Positions 1 through 6,408 of a stretch of DNA of 17,150 bases are shown in pieces. Each line of letters starts with the position of its first letter. The stretch's first letter is position 1. The position numbers and the translations under genes were made by a program. The DNA comes from DASWHR01 sp036398095 (GTDB taxonomy: Bacteria > Actinomycetota > AC-67), in NCBI GenBank assembly GCA_036398095.1, contig DASWHR010000026.1, positions 1 to 17,150 of the forward strand, given 5' to 3'. The notes below the pieces were generated by a model, which saw only the letters and a list, made by a program, of their open reading frames with translations, ran no database searches and was not told the DNA's origin.

Positions 1-2
1 AG

Positions 3-977
3 CCCTACGAGGTGTCGCTCGCGATCGCGCGCGCGTACGCGCCGGACGTCGAACGCATCGCACCCGACGCTGCCGTCGTCGACATCATCACACTCGGTGT
101 CGCACTCGCCTGCGAAGCGGCCGGCGTTCCGTTCGTGACGCTCTCGCCTCACCCGCTGCCGTATCCATCGGAGGATCTTGCGCCCTTCGGTGCAGCCCGA
201 GCACCCGGACGCACCGCGTGGGGCCTTCGCCGCGATGCGCGCGGCCGCGCGAGGCAGCGCATCGATCTGGAACGCGGTCGCGACGAATGCAACGCCGCGC
301 GCGTAGCGCTCGGGCTTCGCACCTTCGATCGATTGGATGTCGCGTGGAGTCGCGAGGCGATCCTGGTTGCAACGCCGGAAGCGCTCGAGCCGCCTCGTAG
401 CGATTGGCTCGCGCAGGCGCGTGTGGTCGGACCCTGCCTGTACGAGCCGAGCGGACCGCTGCCTGCGATGCCCGCCGGCGACGGACCGCTCGTGCTGATC
501 GCGGCCAGCACCGCGCACACCGGCGACGTGGCAGGCGATGCGGTTCGCGCCGTCCGGCGACTCGGAGTGCGGGCGATCGTCACCGTCGGCGCCGGACCGG
601 CTCCGGACTCGGGCGGCGATGGCCGCATCGTCGTGACCGGCGACGCGCCGCACGGCGCGCTGCTCGCTCGCGTGGATGCGCTCGTGTGCAACGGCGGCGG
701 CGGCATCGTCGCCGGGGCGCTCGCGGCGGGCGTTCCGATGGTCGTGGTGCCGGGTCACGGCGACCAGCGCGAAAACGGATGGCGCGTCGAGCGCAGCGGG
801 GCCGGCATCGTCGCGCGGACGCAGCGCGAACTGCATCGCGCGCTGAAACTGGTGCTCCGCGACGAGTCCTATCGCCGGGCGGCGACGCGTATCGCAGCCG
901 ACATCGCCACGAGTGACGGCCCCGCCGAAGCGGCGGTCGCGGTGGAGCGGCTCGAAAAACAAAGGGAGGCGGGCTGA
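3..977 (+). CDS. Glycosyltransferase, GT1/MGT-like (5'-truncated by window edge)
   Basis: This is the C-terminal part of a GT-B fold glycosyltransferase of the UGT/macrolide-glycosyltransferase type, which would transfer a sugar from an NDP-sugar to a small-molecule or lipid acceptor in the cytoplasm. The frame is open to the window edge, so the GTG at 12 is probably internal. The N-terminal remnant reads DIITLGVALACEAAGVPFVT followed by LSPHPLPYPSEDLAPFG, which is typical acceptor-domain sequence. The NDP-sugar signature is near the end: CNGGGG, then ALAAGVPMVVVPGHGDQREN, where the DQ pair is the usual sugar-contacting site. The usual histidine that starts this signature is Asn here (codon 690-692). 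The stop lies inside a hairpin that ends the convergent neighbour's transcript. Family assignment is firm. The acceptor and sugar cannot be read from the sequence. Confidence 0.85.
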   Translation, partial: PYEVSLAIARAYAPDVERIAPDAAVVDIITLGVALACEAAGVPFVTLSPHPLPYPSEDLAPFGAARAPGRTAWGLRRDARGRARQRIDLERGRDECNAARVALGLRTFDRLDVAWSREAILVATPEALEPPRSDWLAQARVVGPCLYEPSGPLPAMPAGDGPLVLIAASTAHTGDVAGDAVRAVRRLGVRAIVTVGAGPAPDSGGDGRIVVTGDAPHGALLARVDALVCNGGGGIVAGALAAGVPMVVVPGHGDQRENGWRVERSGAGIVARTQRELHRALKLVLRDESYRRAATRIAADIATSDGPAEAAVAVERLEKQREAG

Positions 978-993
978 TGCCCGCCCCCCTCCC
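955..993 (-). terminator. Intrinsic terminator of the SCP2-domain gene
   Basis: A GC-rich hairpin has stem GGCGGGC (968-974), loop TGAT (975-978) and GCCCGCC (979-985). It is extended by GGGAG/CTCCC-type pairing outside the core. Read on the minus strand it is followed by TTTGTTTTT (955-963 reversed), which fits rho-independent termination of the gene at 1004-1390. The loop contains the stop codon of the convergent glycosyltransferase, and no T-run follows on the plus strand. Confidence 0.7.
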
Positions 994-1003
994 GAACGGA
1001 GGC

Positions 1004-1390
1004 TTAGTAGTCGACGTCCATGCCGCCCAGCGCGACCGGCATCTGCGCCAGCACGCCCTGCAGCGTCATCATCTTCATCAGGTTGCCGCCGATCTTGAGC
1101 TTGCCCGACATGAAGGCGGCCTGGCCGTTGAGTTCGGCCTTGGATAGCGCGACGGCGGTGTCGTAGTCCTGCGTGATCGTCGCTTCGGGATCGTCGATCT
1201 CGCCGCGGATCAGTTGCACCTTCCCGTCCGCGAGCACGAACCCGTACTGCACGTCGCCGTCGGGCGAGCCGTTGACCTGCTGCTGCAGACGCGCGGCCTG
1301 GCCTTTGGCGGCGGCCTGGAAACCTTCATGGCCGTTGAGCCGGCTCTCCACTTCGGAGAGCCATTCGTCGGAAAGGAACTTGATCGCCAT
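1004..1390 (-). CDS. SCP2 sterol-binding domain protein
   Basis: This is a 128-residue stand-alone SCP2-fold protein. Such proteins form a small hydrophobic pocket and are thought to bind lipids or sterol-like ligands. The ligand is unknown in most bacterial cases. The stretch from about residue 20 to 115 has the expected order: an N-terminal helix, a strand-rich middle (VQYGFVLADGKVQLIRGEI, then DDPEATI), and the hallmark helix-turn LNGQAAFMSGKLKIGGN followed by MKMMTLQGVL. The length is normal for single-domain members. The ATG at 1388-1390 is chosen because GAGGGGG lies about 6 nt upstream. No signal peptide is present, so it should be cytoplasmic. It is a single-gene unit, convergent with the glycosyltransferase, with its own terminator. 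Confidence 0.88.
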   Translation of the reverse strand: MAIKFLSDEWLSEVESRLNGHEGFQAAAKGQAARLQQQVNGSPDGDVQYGFVLADGKVQLIRGEIDDPEATITQDYDTAVALSKAELNGQAAFMSGKLKIGGNLMKMMTLQGVLAQMPVALGGMDVDY

Positions 1391-1485
1391 CGAACCCCCT
1401 CGAGTTTCGGAGCCGGCGCCGCGCTTCGGCTCGGCGAGCCCCGCCCGCAATAGTGGCGAAAGGCTATCCGGGTCCCCTCCAGATT

Positions 1486-1529
1486 GGCAAAACGCGTTGT
1501 TTTTCCAGGGATTTTCCCGGTTTTTTGCC
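1486..1529. repeat. Nested inverted repeats in an AT-rich intergenic patch
   Basis: Between the SCP2 gene and the small membrane peptide gene is a locally AT-rich patch. It has GGCAAAA (1487-1493) pairing with TTTTGCC (1523-1529), and inside them GGGA-TTT-TCCC (1508-1518). It could be operator sites in the divergent promoter region. The short inner hairpin followed by six Ts also resembles a weak plus-strand terminator, but no plus-strand gene directly precedes it. A poor minus-strand promoter match (TTGCCA at 1485-1490, TAGCCT at 1461-1466, 18-nt spacer) overlaps it. Confidence 0.3.
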
Positions 1530-1662
1530 GCCGCCGGCGGCCGGCACGCCGCAGCCGGGTGAAGGAAAATCGGACATCGGTCGATAGTAGTTCCGAGGGT
1601 CGGAACGGCAAGGTTCTGCCTTCCCTCGGGAGCGGGAGCAGGGCCGGAGAGGATGGAGCATC

Positions 1663-1782
1663 GTGGAGGGGCTGTGGGAAGCCATGCAGGCGAACCCGCA
1701 GCTGTTCGGCGCCCTGGGAGGAGCGCTTGGACTCGGACTCCTGATTTGGGCTGTGATCCGCACCAGCTACCGGTGTCGGTAG
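1663..1782 (+). CDS. Small single-pass membrane peptide, 39 aa
   Basis: This short frame starts at GTG 1663 and ends at TAG 1780-1782. I do not recognise a family. It encodes a short polar N-terminus (about residues 2-13), then a glycine/leucine-rich hydrophobic run FGALGGALGLGLLIWAVI (about residues 15-32), then a basic tail RTSYRCR. This is the profile of a one-helix inner-membrane peptide with a positive cytoplasmic end. Third codon positions are mostly G/C, as in the flanking genes. A GGAGAGG lies 10 nt upstream and a GGAG 4 nt upstream of the GTG. A strong plus-strand terminator begins 28 nt after the stop, and no other plus-strand gene would use it, so the region is probably transcribed in this direction. 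Confidence 0.5.
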   Translation: MEGLWEAMQANPQLFGALGGALGLGLLIWAVIRTSYRCR

Positions 1783-1809
1783 CCGCGGACCCGAACGGCT
1801 GAAGGCAGG

Positions 1810-1846
1810 GCCGCTCCGCCAACGACGACCGGCGGAGCGGCTTTGT
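1810..1846 (+). terminator. Strong intrinsic terminator after the small membrane peptide
   Basis: A perfect 11-bp stem GCCGCTCCGCC (1810-1820) / GGCGGAGCGGC (1831-1841) has a 10-nt loop and is followed by TTTGT on the plus strand. The minus-strand side has no T-run, so it acts in the plus direction. It ends 9 nt before the stop of the convergent oxidoreductase gene. Confidence 0.75.
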
Positions 1847-1854
1847 CGTCTCGC

Positions 1855-2439
1855 TCAGGCAATCCGCTCGAGGACGTCGCGTTCGCTGAACGGTCCCGAG
1901 TACGAGTGGAGTACGCGGCCGTCACGATCCAACAGCAGCGCGGCCGGCTGCCACCGCACCCCCAGTGCATCCCACGATTTTCGCGTGGGGTCCCACAACA
2001 TCCGGAACGTGACCGAATGCTTGCCTACGAAGCGCTTCGCGAAGGCAAGATCGTCCTGCGATCCCAGACCGACAATCGTCAGCCGGTCTTTGTGTTGCCG
2101 AGCGAACCGCTCGACGCCGGGGGCTTCCCGGTTGCACACCGATCAGTGCGGGGCCCAGAACCAGAGCAGAACCGGCGTGGCCGCAGGTGTCAGCGTCGCG
2201 ATGTCCACGCGCGCATCGGTTGCGAGGTCGATGATTTCGACCGAGGGCAGCATGTGCTCGGCCGCGGCCGGCGGAATCGACGCGGTCGATTGCGTGGCGG
2301 GCGATGCCGGCGCGGGAGGTTCGGGTGTGCTCTGGTCTTGCGGTGCGCCCTGAGGCGGCGGTGCGGCGCACGCAGCGGCGACAAACGCCAGCACCACGAG
2401 CAAACCCGACCCGTGTCGAAAGAAGTTCCGGCGCGTCAT
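1855..2439 (-). CDS. Exported TlpA/DsbF-like thiol-disulfide oxidoreductase with in-frame TGA (candidate selenoprotein, UxxC)
   Basis: This is an exported thioredoxin-fold protein resembling the Mpt53/DsbF and TlpA families, which make or reduce disulfides outside the cytoplasm. From the ATG at 2437-2439 it begins MTRRNFFR, a twin-arginine motif, then a hydrophobic run ending VAAAC, a lipobox-like site, then a Pro/Ala/Gln-rich linker to about residue 60. The thioredoxin domain follows: LLWFWAPH, codon 99 = TGA (2143-2145), then SVCNREAPGVERF, and later VRWQPAALLLDRDG, which holds the cis-Pro. Both sides are in one frame and the TGA sits exactly at the first Cys of W-A-P-x-C-x-x-C. A hairpin resembling a bacterial SECIS follows (2097-2115). 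Read through, the product is 194 aa with UxxC. Otherwise it is a nonsense-mutated pseudogene or carries a sequence error. No Sec machinery genes are in the window. The ATG at 2445 is an alternative start, and neither start has a clear Shine-Dalgarno sequence. Confidence 0.75.
2097..2115 (-). promoter_or_regulatory. Candidate bacterial SECIS hairpin
   Basis: On the mRNA the sequence GTCGAGC-GGTTC-GCTCGGC folds as a 7-bp stem (one G-U pair) with a 5-nt loop GGUUC. The loop starts 34 nt after the in-frame UGA. Known bacterial SECIS elements lie just downstream of the Sec codon and need a small apical loop with a G among its first two bases. E. coli fdhF has a loop containing GGUC. GC-rich coding DNA forms such stems by chance, so this supports the UGA reading without proving it. 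A second, smaller hairpin CCGGG-AAGCC-CCCGG (2117-2131) lies closer to the UGA but lacks the loop G. Confidence 0.45.
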
Positions 2440-2554
2440 GATCATGGGCAGAATCGAGCGTAGCGCGGTTGTGGAGACCGCATCCGCCATGGCGCGGAAA
2501 ACGCGGCGGCCGGAGAGCCTGCGAGGACCACTCCGGCCGAGCCGCGGAACTGAA

Positions 2555-2560
2555 GTTATA
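2555..2560 (-). promoter_or_regulatory. Possible -10 element (TATAAC) of the oxidoreductase gene
   Basis: Read on the minus strand, TATAAC sits about 115 nt upstream of the ATG at 2439 and matches the sigma-70 type -10 well. A recognisable -35 at 17-18 nt is lacking (CATTGG/CCATTG), so it may depend on an activator. Confidence 0.35.
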
Positions 2561-2600
2561 GAAGCAGCGGCCGAGCCCAATGGCAAGCGGGCGGTCGCGC

Positions 2601-2628
2601 GTTGCCTGATATTTCGCCGGGTTGCCTG
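2601..2628 (-). repeat. Tandem CAGGCAAC boxes, 20-nt period
   Basis: Minus-strand CAGGCAAC occurs twice with a start-to-start distance of 20 nt, close to two helical turns. The boxes lie about 40-70 nt upstream of the candidate -10 of the oxidoreductase gene. This is the usual placement of activator boxes bound on one DNA face. The regulator is unknown. Confidence 0.35.
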
Positions 2629-2740
2629 CCACCTCCTGCCCTCGATCGGGTGAAATGGCAGGGCATTTCTGGCCGCGAATGGGGCAAAAGCCGCTTTGAG
2701 GAATGATTTCGAGGCCTACCGGTGACGACTCGTTGTTTGC

Positions 2741-3031
2741 TCATCGTGGTGTGCCCTTCGGGCGCATCTCCCCGGCAAGGGGGCGGCTCCGCCGCCAGAC
2801 CAGCCAGATGAGCATGCCCGGTCCCGGCCATGGTGCAATGAAAAGCGCCCAAACCCATGATGAACCGCGGGCTGCTATGTCCCAGACAATCACGATAGTG
2901 ATGCTTGCGTACGCGACGAGAGCGGGAAAGTAGAGGAGCCGCGCCCAAGGACTGGGGTGGACCAGCCATCCTCCAAGACCCCCCAAGACCTCAATAAGAA
3001 TCAGGATCGGAAGCGAGCGTAGTGACCTCAC
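2741..3031 (-). CDS. Small integral membrane protein
   Basis: This is a 96-residue membrane protein I cannot name with certainty. After a short basic start (VRSLRSL) it has hydrophobic segments at about residues 8-25, 30-55 and 60-82. The last contains WALFIAPWPGPGMLIWLVWRR followed by a basic tail. The order W...P-G-x-x-x-W/Y-L-x-x-R-R is reminiscent of the PLDc_N-type short membrane domain. The GTG start at 3029-3031 is chosen because it overlaps the stop of the upstream secreted-protein gene as GTGA, which is typical of translational coupling. An ATG at 3050-3052, seven codons earlier, is the alternative (103 aa). Neither has a well-spaced Shine-Dalgarno sequence. It was probably transcribed with the upstream gene. 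Confidence 0.55.
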   Translation of the reverse strand: MRSLRSLPILILIEVLGGLGGWLVHPSPWARLLYFPALVAYASITIVIVWDIAARGSSWVWALFIAPWPGPGMLIWLVWRRSRPLAGEMRPKGTPR

Positions 3032-4482
3032 AAGGTTGCCAGCTGCATCCATCTCCACGTGCGGGTGACGGCGTTGCCGGAGTGGTCGGAGATCGACGCC
3101 GTGGCCGAATAGAGTCCCGGCGGCCGGCCGAACAACGAAAACCCGCTCGCCTCGAACCGGCCCGTGCCTTGGTTGAAGCATCCGGTGTTGCCCGGTGATG
3201 CGGATGCGGGCGAGCAAACCGGCGGCAACGACGAGTCGTAGTCGTAGAGAAGCGTGTTGCCCTCCGGACCGTAGATCCGGACGCGCAAGCTTCCGAATGA
3301 CAGATCCCCTTGACCGTCGGCGTCCTTGGCGAGGAACGCAACGACGGCACGTGAGGTCGGCGTCGTGAAACCCGAACCGACGACGATCCCCAGGTTTCCT
3401 CCCTCGCCGAGGTTGCCGGGTACGAATCCCGACAGGGTCGGCACGCTTCCGCCCGCCTGTTGGACGAGCAGCGAGTATGCGGGGCTTGCCGCGAGGTTTC
3501 CCGCATGATCGCGGATCCAGAAACGAAACTCGTACGTGCCGAGCGACAACGGGCCCGACGGCAGGTATTGGATCGAGAGTTGGTTCAAGATCAACGAGCC
3601 GGTGTTCACGGGATTGCCGTTCGGGTCAAGGATCTGTGCGATCACGGTGTACGGGTCCAGGCTCGAGCGACCGAAGTTCGATTCGGGATCGCAGACGCCG
3701 ACGGTGATGAGGGCCCATGGGTTGGTTGTTGCGAACGGCGTGAACGGTCCGGCGAGCTGGCTGCCGCCGCAGTCGACGCTTCCGCTCGTTGGCGGCCCGA
3801 ACCGTGGGGCTTGGTTGTCGACCAGGTATGGATCCTGTCCAAGTTCGGTGATCTTCCGGTTCGATGCGTCGTATCCGGCGACCTTCGCCCAGCGGAACCC
3901 TTCTGGGAGTGGATGCGCGAGCGTGGCCGAGTACGTCCACACATTCCAGCCGCCCGACGGCGCGGCGGGTGACATGATCACGGTCGCGCCGAGGTGGTCG
4001 AGCGTGAGGCGCATCTGCGTGCCGGGCGGGGCCATCGATTTTACGGTCCAGGTCACGGCCGTGTTGGCGCCGACCGTGGGAATCGACACAGCCTGCGGCG
4101 TGATGGTTTGGTTGAGCTTGTACTCGAGCACGAAGTCGGTGTTCTTGGCCGGATTCGTGAACGTGGTGATGGTCTGGTTTGCGGTTGCGTACAGGCCGCC
4201 CGCTCCGGTATCGGCGCGCACGTCGTAGGTGTCGTGGCCGGTGCAGATCTTGTAGAGGCCGCTCGCGTCCGTGGTGGCCTGGGCGAGCAGGTTCTCTTTG
4301 TTCGGCTGACGGATCTGGATCAGCACGCCCTGCACGGGCTGGCCGGCGATGTTGGTGACCTTGCCACCGACCGCGGAGGTCGCGTTCGCGCCGCAGGACG
4401 CGTCGATCCGTGCCGTCGCGGCCACCGGGAGCGCGACGAGCAGCGCGGCAAACACGGCGAACCGGCGAAGACTTCGCTTCAT
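3028..4482 (-). CDS. Secreted protein with carboxypeptidase-regulatory-like and Ig-like domains
   Basis: This 484-residue protein has a clear Sec signal peptide: MKRSLRRF, then a hydrophobic run, with a probable cut after VAATA near residue 24. Residues about 38-120 look like a carboxypeptidase-regulatory/Cna-B-like beta-sandwich: a GGKVTNIAGQPVQGVLIQIR start, then TTDASGLYKI. The rest is beta-rich, with repeated Ig-like segments such as LGTYEFRFWIRDHAGNLAAS and a related closing segment GLYSATASISDHSGNAVTR. No catalytic motif is seen, and paired cysteines suggest disulfides. A structural or adhesive surface role is inferred. The ATG at 4480-4482 is preferred, since upstream only a TTG extends the frame and breaks the signal peptide. 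It is divergent from the prepilin operon, with 201 nt between them, so the two may be co-regulated. No cell-wall anchor is visible. Confidence 0.75.
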   Translation of the reverse strand: MKRSLRRFAVFAALLVALPVAATARIDASCGANATSAVGGKVTNIAGQPVQGVLIQIRQPNKENLLAQATTDASGLYKICTGHDTYDVRADTGAGGLYATANQTITTFTNPAKNTDFVLEYKLNQTITPQAVSIPTVGANTAVTWTVKSMAPPGTQMRLTLDHLGATVIMSPAAPSGGWNVWTYSATLAHPLPEGFRWAKVAGYDASNRKITELGQDPYLVDNQAPRFGPPTSGSVDCGGSQLAGPFTPFATTNPWALITVGVCDPESNFGRSSLDPYTVIAQILDPNGNPVNTGSLILNQLSIQYLPSGPLSLGTYEFRFWIRDHAGNLAASPAYSLLVQQAGGSVPTLSGFVPGNLGEGGNLGIVVGSGFTTPTSRAVVAFLAKDADGQGDLSFGSLRVRIYGPEGNTLLYDYDSSLPPVCSPASASPGNTGCFNQGTGRFEASGFSLFGRPPGLYSATASISDHSGNAVTRTWRWMQLATL

Positions 4483-4683
4483 GGGTGAGCGTTTCGCCGC
4501 ATGGGTCCGCAAACCCTTCGATGCGCCGGACTGTCGGGTTTCGTTCGATTCGGTTGTATCGAAATTGCCGCTTTGGCGTTCCGTTTTTAGTCACGACGGG
4601 CTATGTCGAAACGGACGCCTCCGCCCGAAGAAGATAACGAAGGCTGCGTTCCACGAGCGGAGGGCTCATGGAGGCGGTCTTCG
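4483..4683. other. Divergent promoter region between secreted protein and prepilin operon
   Basis: These 201 nt should hold the promoters of both directions. An inverted repeat TTCGAT (4544-4549) / ATCGAA (4558-4563) with an 8-nt spacer is a possible operator. I see no convincing -35/-10 pair on either strand and no recognisable riboswitch consensus. Confidence 0.35.
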
Positions 4684-6408
4684 ATGGGAGGCACTATTCA
4701 CGCGCTCGGGGTGTGGTCACGGGCTCGCCGCCGCTTGCATACCGGTGAGGAGTCCGGCTTCTCCATGATGGAAGTTGCCGTCACGATCGGCATCATCGCG
4801 ATGCTGGTCGTGTCGATGACGGCTGCCTTGGGGAACGGATTCAAGTACCTGCTGATCTCGAAGCAGCGGGCCGCGGCGACGCAGGCAGCGAGCGCCGTGC
4901 TCGAGCGCGCCCGCGCCGTGTCGCAAAACGATTGGACGGCGCTCGGCTTGGTGTCGAGCGACCTCACCGGCGACGCGAACATCGCATCCGGGCTCTGCAG
5001 CGGCGTCTCGACCGAGATGTTCTCGGGCGAGCCGATCGTGAAGGCCGGCTCGACGTCGGCGAACCCGCTCTATCCGCACGTCGCGACGGTACCCGTCGGT
5101 TCGACGACCGTTACCGTCAAGACCTACGTCACCGGGATCACAGCGTCGGGTGGATGCTCGGTATCAAACCACGCCTACAAGCGAGTCACCGTGCTCGCGA
5201 CGTGGGCGAACACGCAGCCGGGAACGTCCAGCTCGATTCGCTTGGCGACGTACCTTTCGCCGGTGACGAGGCCGTCGAATCCGGATTTCTCGGGGACGGC
5301 GTCGTATTCGGGCAGCAGCCTGATCGGCAACTTCACGGCCATCGGCTCGAGTCTTCAGGACACGGCGATCTATCCGCCGCAGTCCGCGGCCGACGGGCGC
5401 TCCGTCGGCCAGGTCGTGACGTATCGCGGCACCGGAATCTCCGCGCTGGGGTCGGTTGCCGGCGCTTCGACCGCGCAGCACACCGCGTCGTCGACGGTAG
5501 ACGACGACTCGCTGACCGCAGGAATCGCCAAGCACTCCTGCGATCCGACGTCTTGCCAGCCGCCGACGCCCCCGAACTGCTCGACCTTCAATGACAGCAA
5601 CACATGGTCGGACTTCTTCGGTGGCATGGTCGGAACGCTGATGCAGGGATCGGCCGGATCGTGCTCGTCGGTCGCCGACGCGTCCGACGGCCTGCCCTAC
5701 ACAAAGAATCGCTCCGCGCTGGCCACGACGCTGACGATGAAAGGGACGGTGCCGGCCGGCGGCGTCCTCCCCTCGTTCCTGGTCGACCTGATGGAGGTCA
5801 CATCGGGATGGACGAGCACGTCGACCGTCGATCGCTCCGTGACCAGCAGCCAAGCCCGGATCGCGTCCACGGCAAGCACCACGCTGACGACCATGCCGAT
5901 GCTCCGCTTCAACGCGGCGGGAATCCTCAACGCCAACCGCGGGGTGATCGAGTTCGCCGGAGGCACCTTCACCTCGACCGCGAACGCCGGGGTCGGCGCG
6001 GCTGCGCCGTCGGCCTCCGGCACGGTGAGCTTCGCCGTTTTGGACCCCAACGCGATCTTGACCGGATGCGCGAGCCGGAACGGAATCTATTGCAACGTCG
6101 TCGTCGATCCGCACGCGGCCGGTTTCTCCGGCTACGACCGCACGTTCGATGTCGTCTACGACTACCCGAGCCTTCTTCCGGTGGCACGCTTCATCATGAG
6201 CACCAACGTCAAGGTGTTCGCTCCGTCCAAGACGCAATCCGCCGCTTCGGGCAGCACCACGCAGGCGACGATGAGCTACTCCCTTCCCAAGATCACGTCG
6301 TCGTTGATCGTGCAGGCGCCGGTCGGGACGACCCTGGCCACGGCGACCGACACTATGGACTTCGGCCAGCTCGTCACCGCCGCCTTCTACACGCCGCCGG
6401 GATCATGA
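4684..6408 (+). CDS. Large prepilin-like protein (type IV pilin N-terminus)
   Basis: This 574-residue protein has a class III prepilin leader. A basic N-terminal stretch ends TGEESG, followed by FSMMEVAVTIGIIAMLVVSM. Cleavage would fall between Gly and Phe, with Glu at mature position 5, as PilD-type peptidases and pilus assembly require. The mature part has one hydrophobic helix that continues into an amphipathic helix (to about residue 80), then a long Ser/Thr/Gly-rich beta domain with cysteines. Typical pilins are 120-250 aa, so this is very long and is more likely a minor or tip pseudopilin than the major subunit. The ATG at 4684 has GGAGG 9 nt upstream. An in-frame ATG at 4603 has no such site. 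Its stop overlaps the next start as ATGA. Confidence 0.78.
   Translation: MGGTIHALGVWSRARRRLHTGEESGFSMMEVAVTIGIIAMLVVSMTAALGNGFKYLLISKQRAAATQAASAVLERARAVSQNDWTALGLVSSDLTGDANIASGLCSGVSTEMFSGEPIVKAGSTSANPLYPHVATVPVGSTTVTVKTYVTGITASGGCSVSNHAYKRVTVLATWANTQPGTSSSIRLATYLSPVTRPSNPDFSGTASYSGSSLIGNFTAIGSSLQDTAIYPPQSAADGRSVGQVVTYRGTGISALGSVAGASTAQHTASSTVDDDSLTAGIAKHSCDPTSCQPPTPPNCSTFNDSNTWSDFFGGMVGTLMQGSAGSCSSVADASDGLPYTKNRSALATTLTMKGTVPAGGVLPSFLVDLMEVTSGWTSTSTVDRSVTSSQARIASTASTTLTTMPMLRFNAAGILNANRGVIEFAGGTFTSTANAGVGAAAPSASGTVSFAVLDPNAILTGCASRNGIYCNVVVDPHAAGFSGYDRTFDVVYDYPSLLPVARFIMSTNVKVFAPSKTQSAASGSTTQATMSYSLPKITSSLIVQAPVGTTLATATDTMDFGQLVTAAFYTPPGS

Larger units (their letters stand above)
2446..2740. 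other. Intergenic region upstream of the oxidoreductase gene
   Basis: About 295 nt carry no convincing gene. Visible elements are the TATAAC -10 candidate (2555-2560) and two direct copies of GTTGCCTG (2601-2608 and 2621-2628), exactly 20 nt apart. There is also an inverted pair CCTGCC (2635-2640) / GGCAGG (2657-2662). I see no clear terminator for the small membrane protein gene that ends at 2741. Confidence 0.5.

Noticed and set aside
1530..1541. GCCGCCGGCGGC palindrome as a terminator
   Set aside because: The T-run precedes rather than follows it on the plus strand, and the minus strand has an A-run after it. It is probably chance in GC-rich DNA.
1855..2586. Reading the oxidoreductase region as two separate genes
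   Set aside because: Each half alone lacks an intact thioredoxin fold. They share one frame and join precisely at the active-site motif, so one gene with an in-frame TGA is the better description.
4483..4512. TTG start adding 10 residues before the secreted protein
   Set aside because: It is a rare start and would bury the otherwise clean Sec signal peptide. The ATG at 4482 fits.
4603..4683. Upstream ATG (4603) for the first prepilin gene
   Set aside because: It would add 27 residues to an already long leader and has no ribosome binding site. The ATG at 4684 has GGAGG at good spacing.
4560..4683. Possible cyclic-di-GMP riboswitch before the pilin operon
   Set aside because: I looked for the GEMM core because such riboswitches can precede pilus genes, but the conserved segments are not present.
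5164..6237. Long minus-strand open frame opposite the prepilin gene
   Set aside because: The translation is Arg-rich without domain character, and the plus strand has clear prepilin features and operon overlaps.
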